DNA from: CAYOEZ01 sp964402955
GTDB lineage: Bacteria; Chloroflexota; DTOL01; DAOUCN01
Assembly (NCBI GenBank): GCA_964402955.1
Contig: CAYOEZ010000269.1
Location: forward strand, 1 to 5,994
Direction of reading: 5' to 3'
DNA: 5,994 nucleotides
Shown here: piece after piece, positions 1 to 4,552 of the stretch
Numbering within the stretch: position 1 is the first letter of the stretch
Layout: every line of letters begins with the position of its first letter
Notes under the pieces: model-generated
What the model was told of the DNA's origin: nothing
Database searches by the model: none
Seen by the model: the letters and a program-made list of their open reading frames with translations, nothing else
Translations under genes and position numbers: made by a program

Positions 1-17
1 TCAGCGTTATGGTGTGG

Positions 18-96
18 ACGTAGGGGCGCTGCTTGCTGCGCCCATCTATGTTGTCTCAACGGCGTGGGTCTGGCGCAGCAAGCAGCGCCCCTACGT
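18..96. repeat. Perfect 25-bp inverted repeat (REP/MITE-like)
   Basis: Positions 18-42 and 72-96 are exact reverse complements over 25 bp, separated by a 29-nt loop. Each arm is itself partly self-complementary (GGGCGC at 24-29 with GCGCCC at 38-43). A second inverted repeat of 9 bp (49-57 TGTTGTCTC with 113-121) is interleaved with the first, so the two cannot form a simple nested hairpin. It lies about 200 bp past the stop of the minus-strand malectin gene. There is no T-run, so an intrinsic terminator is not supported. A dispersed palindromic repeat is the likeliest reading, but copy number cannot be judged here. Confidence 0.8.
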
Positions 97-145
97 TGTT
101 GGCGTCTATCACGAGACAACAGTGAGCAGTTACGATTTGTGATGG

Positions 146-289
146 GTGAGCGTCATCTTTTCTGAAGACAGCGCCTAGCTGCCCAATCCGTGTAGTAAGG
201 CGCTCTCTTGCGCCGTCCAGGCGGCAAGACGGCCCCCTTCTGGCGCGGAAGAGACAGCGCCCTGCACAATCAAGAAAGTTGACGCTCAC
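146..289. repeat. Short element bounded by inverted repeats
   Basis: GTGAGCGTCA at 146-155 is exactly inverted at 280-289, and the similarity continues imperfectly inward for about another 9 bp. Inside are a direct 9-mer GACAGCGCC (167-175 and 253-261) and a small hairpin GCCGTC/GACGGC (212-217, 228-233). The right arm ends 2 bp before the stop codon of the malectin gene. No target-site duplication is visible. It may be a small non-autonomous element or a structured 3' region of the malectin mRNA. No gene is seen in 1-290. Confidence 0.4.
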
Positions 290-290
290 G

Positions 291-1604
291 CTACGGCAGC
301 GGCGTCGGGGTGTACGTCGGGGTGGAACGGCGGATTGGAGTCGGGAAGGGCTCACAGCGGTTGATGCGATAGACTTCGATGGCGTTCAGCGCGGCGCTGC
401 CGGCGCGCGCCGCCACATCGAGTGTCAGTTCGTTGTCGCCAACATGGATGTTGACAGGCAGTACGGAGGCATGGTATGGACCGGCCAGAGCCAGGACATC
501 CAGATTTTGGATCAGCGGTTGATTCTCCAGACGCACGTCGAAGACGCGCAGCCCGGTGCTGATCCACGGGTAGATCTCGGCCACATGCAGGATGACCTTG
601 TAGTCGCCGTTGGGTACGGCGAAGCGGTAGCCAGCCTGGTTGGTGGCAGGCCACCAGCGCTCGGACTGGTATATCTCCGGGTCGAGTGCGCCGGCGATCG
701 GGGAGCGCGTGCTGTAGGACGCGCCGCCAACGTAGCCCCACGCCGTCAGGCCCGGACGATAGGCCTGATCGGCCTGCCACTCGTTGCCCAGGTGGTCAAT
801 GAAGGGCCGGCTGGCGCCGGCGTCCACGCGCACGACGGGCTGCACGCAGCCGTCGCCGGGCGTCGGATAGGGGGTGGCGGTGGCTGTGCGTGTGGGCGGC
901 GGGCGAACGTACCAGGTGTAGCCGACCGGGCTTCCGTCGTGATTGCCGGCGACGTCGACCGCGCGCACTTGAAAGGCATGCCAGCCCCGGGGCAGGTCGT
1001 GATAGGTCCGGGGGCTGCTGCAAGCGACGAAATCGCCGCGCTCAAACAGACACTCGAAGTGATCGATGCCTGCAGCGACGCCATGCGCCGTCTGGTCAAC
1101 CCCGTGAAAGCGAAATGTTGCAGATGGCCCGTGGCCGGAGACGGCATCGTCATAGGCCATTTGCCGGGGAGGCCGGGCGTCCATGATTGTCTCTGGCGGC
1201 GTCAGGTCGATCATCCATGTGATCGTAGCGGGAAGCGAATCGCCGCGGCTGCCTGCGCCTGCCGGGCGCACAGTGAAGGTGTGCATCCCTTCGGCCAGTC
1301 CTGTGTAGGTGCGGGGGCTGGCGCAGGGTAGCCAGGCTGAATCGTCAATGATGCATTCGTATTGTGCGGCGGGCGCGGCGGCGTCAGGGGCGTCGAATGT
1401 AAACGTGGCCGTTGTCTGGTTAGTGGCGTTGGCCGGGCCTGCGGTAATGGTCATTGCCGGGTCAGAGGCGCTCGCGGGCGGGCCGGCAATCGCCAGCGAC
1501 ACCGAGAAGGCGACGATGGCAACAAAAAAGAGCAGGACGGCTGCCGCGCGCCATGGCCGCATGTATGGAGCAATACCAGGGGTAAGGCACAGACGACCAG
1601 ACAT
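291..1604 (-). CDS. Secreted Ig-like/malectin domain protein
   Basis: This is a predicted exported, probably carbohydrate-binding surface protein of 437 aa. A hydrophobic segment at residues 20-40 followed by Ala-Ser-Ala near 44-46 looks like a signal peptide. Two tandem bacterial Ig-like repeats follow (about 53-133 and 134-232). Each carries the pattern 'ECxxxxxxxxxC-SPRTY..L..G.H.F.VR', with Cys pairs 84/94 and 185/195 that could form disulfides. The second ends with 'AVDVAGN'. A Pro/Thr linker (235-250) leads to a malectin-like beta-sandwich (about 256-413, beginning 'VVRVDAGA'), flanked by Cys253 and Cys417. The tail (419-437) is Pro/Thr-rich. The start is supported by AGGAGGAG at 1612-1619, 7 nt upstream; a start at Met15 would lack that site. 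Malectin domains bind oligosaccharides in known families, but the ligand here is unknown. It is transcribed divergently from the isomerase gene. Confidence 0.85.
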   Translation of the reverse strand: MSGRLCLTPGIAPYMRPWRAAAVLLFFVAIVAFSVSLAIAGPPASASDPAMTITAGPANATNQTTATFTFDAPDAAAPAAQYECIIDDSAWLPCASPRTYTGLAEGMHTFTVRPAGAGSRGDSLPATITWMIDLTPPETIMDARPPRQMAYDDAVSGHGPSATFRFHGVDQTAHGVAAGIDHFECLFERGDFVACSSPRTYHDLPRGWHAFQVRAVDVAGNHDGSPVGYTWYVRPPPTRTATATPYPTPGDGCVQPVVRVDAGASRPFIDHLGNEWQADQAYRPGLTAWGYVGGASYSTRSPIAGALDPEIYQSERWWPATNQAGYRFAVPNGDYKVILHVAEIYPWISTGLRVFDVRLENQPLIQNLDVLALAGPYHASVLPVNIHVGDNELTLDVAARAGSAALNAIEVYRINRCEPFPTPIRRSTPTYTPTPLP

Positions 1605-1837
1605 ATAACTGCTCCTCCTGGGAGACCGTATGCGGGCATGCAGAACGCGCCGAGACAGACAGGCGCGGCGTTGTCACGCATGCGCGCCGCCGCCTTGTGG
1701 CATCAGGGGACCGATTGGCTCGTCAGTGCTTCACTCGCGCGGACCGCCGTCGCGGTCTGCCGTGCATGACGGGGGAGAAGACGCAGAGAACGGTGAGGAT
1801 CGTAGACGCTGCAATGCTTTGTGCTTATCCAATGCGC

Positions 1838-1866
1838 ATACTAACATAGTCCGGCACAACTGTCAA
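1838..1866 (-). promoter_or_regulatory. Sigma-70-type promoter, malectin gene
   Basis: Read on the minus strand, TTGACA (1866-1861) is followed after exactly 17 nt by TAGTAT (1843-1838), which matches the consensus -10 at 4 of 6 bases including the key first, second and last. Transcription would start near 1831, giving a leader of about 225 nt before the ATG at 1604. Confidence 0.55.
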
Positions 1867-1945
1867 CGTTTGAGAAACTTTCATCGTGTGGATTCCCCAT
1901 ACTAATAGAGACGATCGTTGTGCGAGAATATGGCGCGGCCGCCGC

Positions 1946-1974
1946 TTGATTTTGCCCGCCATCTTGACTATAAT
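1946..1974 (+). promoter_or_regulatory. Sigma-70-type promoter, isomerase gene
   Basis: TTGATT (1946-1951) and a perfect TATAAT (1969-1974) are separated by 17 nt. Transcription would start near 1981, giving a leader of about 40 nt that contains the Shine-Dalgarno AGAGGAG (2009-2015), 6 nt before the ATG at 2022. Confidence 0.75.
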
Positions 1975-2021
1975 CATGTCCAGAGCGCGTCGGCGCGAGG
2001 GTAACTGTAGAGGAGAAGAAA

Positions 2022-2786
2022 ATGAGCCTGGATTTTTCGGTGTGTATCGAGATGTATTGGCGTGAGCAGCCGATGGCCGAACGTGTGCGGCGGGTGAAGG
2101 CGCTGGGCTACAAGGCGTTCGAGTTCTGGGGATGGAAGAACAAGGATATGGACAGCTTGCGTTCTGCCTGGCGCGAGACTGGCCTGGTGTGTGCGGCCAT
2201 GTGCATGGAGCCGAACTGGGGTTTGACCGATGATGCGATCAGCGACAAAGACGTGCTCGATGGCTTTGTCGAATCGGCGGCCGTGGCCAAATCGCTGGCC
2301 TGCACCCGCCTGATCTGCGTGCCCGGGCCGGTCGTCGCCGGCGAGACGTGGGAGATGACGCGGCGACGTGTCTTGCGCCGGGTGCGAGCGCTCGCCCGGG
2401 CGGCAGAAGACGCAGGCGTCGTGGTCGTGCTGGAGCCGCTCAACCCGATCGTTGACCACAAAGGGGCGTGGCTAACCAAGATGAGCGAGGCCGCCGATCT
2501 CGTGCTCGAGGTCGGCTCAGACAACGTGAAGATACTCGATGACCTCTACCATCAGCAGGTCACGGAAGGCAACCTGCTGGCAAACTTCAGCCGTCACGCC
2601 GCGTTGGTGGGCCATGTCCACTGCGCCGGCGTGCCGGGCCGCCATGAGCTGATTGGCGGCGAGCTGGACTTCCGTTCCATCTTTAGCGCCATCAAGCAGA
2701 CGAGCTACAGCGGCTATGTTGGACTGGAGTTCGCGCCAACGCGAGATGGCGACGCCGGGCTGAAAGAGGCGCTGGCGCTTATCTAG
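2022..2786 (+). CDS. Hydroxypyruvate isomerase-like TIM-barrel protein
   Basis: This 254-aa protein resembles the sugar-phosphate isomerase/epimerase TIM barrels (AP endonuclease 2-like fold), closest by motif to the hydroxypyruvate isomerase (Hyi) branch. Hyi enzymes interconvert hydroxypyruvate and tartronate semialdehyde in the cytoplasm. Visible motifs are 'EFWGW' at 34-38, 'VVLEPLN' with Glu138, 'ILDDLYHQQVTEGN' with Asp173 and His176, 'GHVHCAGVPGRHE' (197-209), and 'GYVGLEF' with Glu236. By family analogy the metal and catalytic ligands would be Glu138, Asp173, His200 and Glu236. Where E. coli Hyi is recalled to have Gln, this protein has His200, so substrate assignment is cautious. Length is normal for the family, and the first 'MSLDFSVCIEMYW' strand fits a complete barrel. 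The start is supported by AGAGGAG 6 nt upstream. It has its own promoter and appears monocistronic. Another sugar isomerase or epimerase activity is possible. Confidence 0.85.
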   Translation: MSLDFSVCIEMYWREQPMAERVRRVKALGYKAFEFWGWKNKDMDSLRSAWRETGLVCAAMCMEPNWGLTDDAISDKDVLDGFVESAAVAKSLACTRLICVPGPVVAGETWEMTRRRVLRRVRALARAAEDAGVVVVLEPLNPIVDHKGAWLTKMSEAADLVLEVGSDNVKILDDLYHQQVTEGNLLANFSRHAALVGHVHCAGVPGRHELIGGELDFRSIFSAIKQTSYSGYVGLEFAPTRDGDAGLKEALALI

Positions 2787-2820
2787 CAGCCCGTCGAAGA
2801 GAGGCGAACGGGAATCAATT

Positions 2821-2829
2821 CACCACGGA
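2821..2829. repeat. Left fragment of the split target palindrome
   Basis: CACCACGGA is the outer 9 bp of the left arm of a 25-bp inverted repeat. The remaining 16 bp of that arm lie at 4463-4478, beyond the insertion sequence. The last three bases, GGA (2827-2829), recur at 4460-4462 as the shared core at the other element end. Confidence 0.85.
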
Positions 2830-2836
2830 CTTGCTT

Positions 2837-2842
2837 TGTCAA
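2837..2842 (-). promoter_or_regulatory. Outward -35 half-promoter in IS right end
   Basis: A perfect TTGACA on the minus strand lies 7 nt inside the right end and points outward. Joined end to end in a circular intermediate, it would face the TATAAT of the left end across 7 + 3 + 8 = 18 nt. In the inserted state no TATAAT-like hexamer lies at the right distance in the flank, so it should be silent. Confidence 0.75.
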
Positions 2843-2861
2843 TAGGCCGTTTGATGTGATG

Positions 2862-2943
2862 GGCGCGCGCCAGTGATTGGGCCGAACTGGCTTTTTCGGC
2901 TCATTTGCCGGGTCTGTGGTCATACTGTGTCCAATCATCACTG
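2862..2943 (-). other. Structured right-end noncoding region of the IS
   Basis: On the minus strand the arm at 2943-2931 (CAGTGATGATTGG) pairs with the arm at 2880-2871 (CCAATCACTG) apart from a 3-nt bulge. Inside is a hairpin GCCGAA/TTCGGC (2900-2895 and 2886-2881, 8-nt loop). Next to it is the 10-bp self-palindrome GGCGCGCGCC (2862-2871). There is no T-run for an intrinsic terminator. It may help end recognition or block read-through, but that role is inferred. Confidence 0.5.
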
Positions 2944-2972
2944 CCGCTTCCTGCCGATGCTCGTTCATAATC

Positions 2973-4199
2973 TCATGACGCACCGTGTGGCCGGCTGCGC
3001 TGCCGGCAGTCGTTCAGGTGGTGCGCTTCATCATAGGTCGTCTTGTTGTACCACAACGTCCAGGCGATGTCCAGCCAGCGGTTGGCCAGACAGCGATAGG
3101 CATGACTCTCCGTGTGTCCCTTAGCGATTTGCTGTTGGTAGTACGCCGATGCCCAGGGGGACGCTGCAATCGAGCAGCGCGCCCATTGCTGAGCAATGGT
3201 GCGGAACTCCTTGTCGCAGGCGTGGCGGAAGTACACCGAGCGCCGTCTACCGCTCTGATCCGTGACTGGGCAGGTACCCGCCAGTTCTTGCACACGTGCT
3301 GCACTGGGGAACCGATCCCGGTCGTCACCGAACTTGGCGAGCAGCGCTGGCCCCAGAAAGTCGCCCACCCCTGGCAGCGAGGCGAAAGTGGCGTGATCGT
3401 CATGTTTGGCGAAGAGGCCGCTCAGGTCTCGTTCCAGGGCCACCTTGGCCTGCACTGTGCTCAACAGCAGGCCAGCCAACTGGGCTGCCTCATCCGCCAG
3501 GGCGCCCATCCTCTCTGGGCTGGCTGTTGGCTGGGGCTGCATGAGACGAGCATAGCAACTGGCCAGGTTCTTGGGCCTCCGGTAGCCGTGTTTCTGCGCA
3601 AAGCTGCCGAAGTCGGCAAAGTTGAGCGCTGCCCCCGCTTGTGGTGTGGGATAGGCTTGCACAAAGTGCAAGGCTATCTGCGTCTGCATATCGCTGAAGG
3701 TCATGAGCGCCGCCGGATAGTATCGCCCCAAGACGCTGCACAGGCGGTTCTGCAGGCGGATGGCCTGTTGACTGAGGAACAAGCGATAGCTGACGCTCGC
3801 TTGAATCTGGCGTGTCAGGGCCCGGTCAGGCTTCCACAGTCGCAAGAGAGTGCGCTTGCTGCGGACCAGGTCAGCGAGTAACGCTGCGTCGCTCTGATCG
3901 GTGTGGGCACCGCTGGGGCGCTGGCCCTGGCGTTCGCTCTTGACAAGGATGGGCGGAACGATGTATACTTGCTGGTAGGAGCGATCCCACAGGAAATCGA
4001 CCATCAAGTTGTAGGCTGTTTCGATGCCCACCAGACAGGCCTCGGCGCTGACTCCGGTCTTGGCCCGCTGCGCATCGAAGCGTATGAAGCCATCCGCAGA
4101 GTGGGGGAAGGCGAACGCTGCGATCACCGCTCCGTGCTCATTGGTCATGACGGCATCGTGCTTGGTGCTGCTCCAATCGATACCGATGTAAAGGCTCAT
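2973..4199 (-). CDS. IS110-family DEDD/serine transposase (bridge recombinase)
   Basis: This 408-aa recombinase would catalyse RNA-guided excision, circularisation and insertion of the element. The N-terminal RuvC-like domain has Asp8 in 'IGIDWS', Glu60 in 'VGIET', and Asp101 and Asp104 in 'HTDQSDA', the spacing expected for the IS110 DEDD set. A helical middle (about 120-260) leads to the C-terminal Tnp domain (PF02371-like), with 'SLPGVGDFLGPALLAKFGD' (274-292) and 'AGTCPVTDQSG', where Ser316 is the likely nucleophile. A basic patch 'GRRRSVYFRHAC' follows. The chosen start, ATG at 4199, has AGGAGGT (4205-4211) 5 nt upstream. The longer ORF from 4232 lacks a site and begins inside the regulatory stem. 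The protein is longer than IS621-type relatives, mainly between the two domains. It is intact with no frameshift. The bridge RNA is encoded directly upstream on the same strand. Confidence 0.95.
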   Translation of the reverse strand: MSLYIGIDWSSTKHDAVMTNEHGAVIAAFAFPHSADGFIRFDAQRAKTGVSAEACLVGIETAYNLMVDFLWDRSYQQVYIVPPILVKSERQGQRPSGAHTDQSDAALLADLVRSKRTLLRLWKPDRALTRQIQASVSYRLFLSQQAIRLQNRLCSVLGRYYPAALMTFSDMQTQIALHFVQAYPTPQAGAALNFADFGSFAQKHGYRRPKNLASCYARLMQPQPTASPERMGALADEAAQLAGLLLSTVQAKVALERDLSGLFAKHDDHATFASLPGVGDFLGPALLAKFGDDRDRFPSAARVQELAGTCPVTDQSGRRRSVYFRHACDKEFRTIAQQWARCSIAASPWASAYYQQQIAKGHTESHAYRCLANRWLDIAWTLWYNKTTYDEAHHLNDCRQRSRPHGAS

Positions 4200-4202
4200 T
4201 GC

Positions 4203-4231
4203 TGACCTCCTGGAGCTGGGCAGGGAGGTCA
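4203..4231 (-). promoter_or_regulatory. Hairpin sequestering transposase ribosome binding site
   Basis: In the transcript TGACCTCC (4231-4224) pairs perfectly with GGAGGTCA (4210-4203) over 8 bp, with a 13-nt loop. The 3' arm contains almost all of the Shine-Dalgarno AGGAGGT (4211-4205). Folding would hide the site and keep transposase translation low. Similar shielding limits read-through expression in other insertion sequences. Confidence 0.7.
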
Positions 4232-4256
4232 TCCATCAGTCGCCGGCCCTCGTAGC

Positions 4257-4288
4257 CCTGTTACAGCGCTCATGGCGCGACTTGCTTT
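4257..4288 (-). other. Donor-binding loop of the bridge RNA
   Basis: Left donor guide AAAGCAAGTC (4288-4279) and right donor guide CTGTAACAGG (4266-4257) flank a GCGC-CATGA-GCGC hairpin (4278-4266). The left guide repeats the minus-strand right end (2837-2830 plus 2829-2828). The right guide is the reverse complement of the left end (4459-4452 plus core bases 4460-4461). Each match is 10 nt without mismatch. Confidence 0.85.
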
Positions 4289-4297
4289 TGACGTATG

Positions 4298-4377
4298 GAA
4301 CCGGCGAGCCTGGGGGACGGTCCGTGGTAGGCGCTCACAGCGCAGGAGGCACGCGGTCCTGGATCCCAGGCCGGTTC
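4298..4377 (-). other. Target-binding loop of the bridge RNA
   Basis: The base stem GAACCGG (4377-4371) / CCGGTTC (4304-4298) continues as CCTGGG (4370-4365) / CCCAGG (4314-4309) after a CTCG bulge. The apical stem GCGCT (4343-4339) / AGCGC (4335-4331) has a GTG loop. The large internal loop holds left target guide CGTGCCTCC on the 5' side and right target guide ACCACGGA on the 3' side. In an unbound fold CGTG/CACG could pair across the loop. Confidence 0.87.
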
Positions 4378-4430
4378 ACCGATGGGGTAGAGGCAGATGC
4401 CTTGGACAGCATCTGTTATACTCCATCGGT
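4378..4430 (-). other. 5' stem-loop of the bridge RNA
   Basis: The base stem ACCGATGG (4430-4423) / CCATCGGT (4385-4378) and upper stem CAGATGC (4415-4409) / GCATCTG (4400-4394) are both perfect. They are separated by an internal loop of about 7-8 nt per side and capped by an 8-nt loop (4408-4401). It abuts the target loop with no spacer and carries no match of guide quality, so a structural role is inferred. Confidence 0.75.
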
Positions 4431-4445
4431 TCTCCGTCGTCTAGT

Positions 4446-4451
4446 ATTATA
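4446..4451 (-). promoter_or_regulatory. -10 half-promoter in IS left end
   Basis: A perfect TATAAT on the minus strand lies 8 nt inside the left end and would start the bridge RNA near 4439. In the inserted state the hexamers 17-18 nt upstream are GCTCTC or TGCTCT, poor -35 elements from host sequence. When the ends are joined, TTGACA of the right end sits 18 nt upstream. Confidence 0.75.
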
Positions 4452-4462
4452 CTGTAACAGGA

Positions 4463-4522
4463 GGCACGGAGAGCACGGCGTTCTGCAGATTGTTCCTCCG
4501 TGTCCTCCGTGCCTCCGTGGTG
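4463..4522. repeat. Host palindrome interrupted by the IS
   Basis: The arm at 4498-4522 is the reverse complement of 4463-4478 preceded by 2821-2829, matching at 23 of 25 positions, with a 19-nt loop (4479-4497). Without the element this is one long hairpin between the convergent isomerase and ffh genes. It has no T-run. It resembles dispersed GC-rich palindromes (REP-like) rather than a classical terminator. An intact second copy of the target lies at 4508-4521. Confidence 0.85.
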
Positions 4523-4552
4523 CGCTCGCTCTCTCGAACACACTCCTTGTCG

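Larger units (their letters stand above)
1605..2021. other. Divergent intergenic region, no gene
   Basis: This 417-bp gap separates the divergent malectin and isomerase genes and carries one promoter for each. The malectin mRNA would have a leader of about 225 nt, GC-rich and able to form a hairpin (CGCGCC 1646-1651 with GGCGCG 1662-1667). I recognise no riboswitch class in it. A 7-bp inverted pair GCACAAC (1854-1860) / GTTGTGC (1917-1923) and the 8-bp palindrome ACGATCGT (1911-1918) lie between the promoters and could be operator sites. The octamer CATACTAA occurs twice (1837-1844, 1898-1905). No credible small ORF or tRNA is seen. Confidence 0.7.
4240..4439 (-). ncRNA. IS110 bridge RNA (target- and donor-guiding)
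   Basis: The candidate RNA of about 200 nt runs on the transposase strand from near 4439 (7 nt after TATAAT) to near 4240. It has a 5' stem-loop (4430-4378), then a target-binding loop (4377-4298), then a donor-binding loop (4288-4257), the order known for IS621. Target-loop guides are CGTGCCTCC (4353-4345), identical to the left flank plus core, and ACCACGGA (4328-4321), complementary to the core plus right flank. Donor-loop guides are AAAGCAAGTC (4288-4279), identical to the right element end plus two core bases, and CTGTAACAGG (4266-4257), complementary to two core bases plus the left element end. The polarity, left guides sense and right guides antisense, matches the published bridge RNA scheme. 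The 3' end is uncertain; a 7-bp stem TCGCCGG (4307-4301) / CCGGCGA (4246-4240) may close the donor loop. Confidence 0.88.
2830..4459 (-). mobile_element. Complete IS110-family insertion sequence
   Basis: The element is about 1,630 bp, bounded by the 3-bp repeat GGA (2827-2829 and 4460-4462) rather than by terminal inverted repeats, as expected for IS110. The boundary is fixed by the host sequence: joining 2821-2829 to 4463-4478 rebuilds an arm matching the arm at 4498-4522 at 23 of 25 positions. With a 3-bp core the breakpoint is ambiguous only within GGA. The left end (transposase upstream side) is a 260-bp noncoding region with a bridge RNA; the right end is a 143-bp noncoding region. This layout fits the IS110 rather than the IS1111 subgroup. 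The transposase is intact and all guides still match their sites, so the insertion is probably recent or functional. Confidence 0.93.

Noticed and set aside
279..1331. Long plus-strand open frame (350 aa) opposite the malectin gene
   Set aside because: It is a GC-rich antisense shadow. It lacks a Shine-Dalgarno and recognisable domains, while the minus strand encodes a coherent exported protein with Ig-like and malectin domains.
1605..1830. Riboswitch in the long malectin leader
   Set aside because: The leader is GC-rich and can fold, but I recognise no conserved aptamer motif.
2790..2812. Possible terminator after the isomerase gene (CCCGT/ACGGG)
   Set aside because: The stem is only 5 bp with a long loop and no T-run, so it is too weak to call.
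2985..3881. Plus-strand open frame (298 aa) opposite the transposase
   Set aside because: It is an antisense shadow of the IS110 transposase with no family resemblance.
4200..4232. Transposase start at 4232 (11 residues longer)
   Set aside because: The ATG lies in the 5' arm of the leader stem and has no Shine-Dalgarno, whereas ATG 4199 has AGGAGGT 5 nt upstream and gives the standard 'MSLYIGIDWS' N-terminus.
2830..4459. Search for classical terminal inverted repeats or a long target duplication
   Set aside because: None is present beyond the 3-bp GGA. The matches near the ends are guide-to-end matches of the bridge RNA, as expected for IS110.
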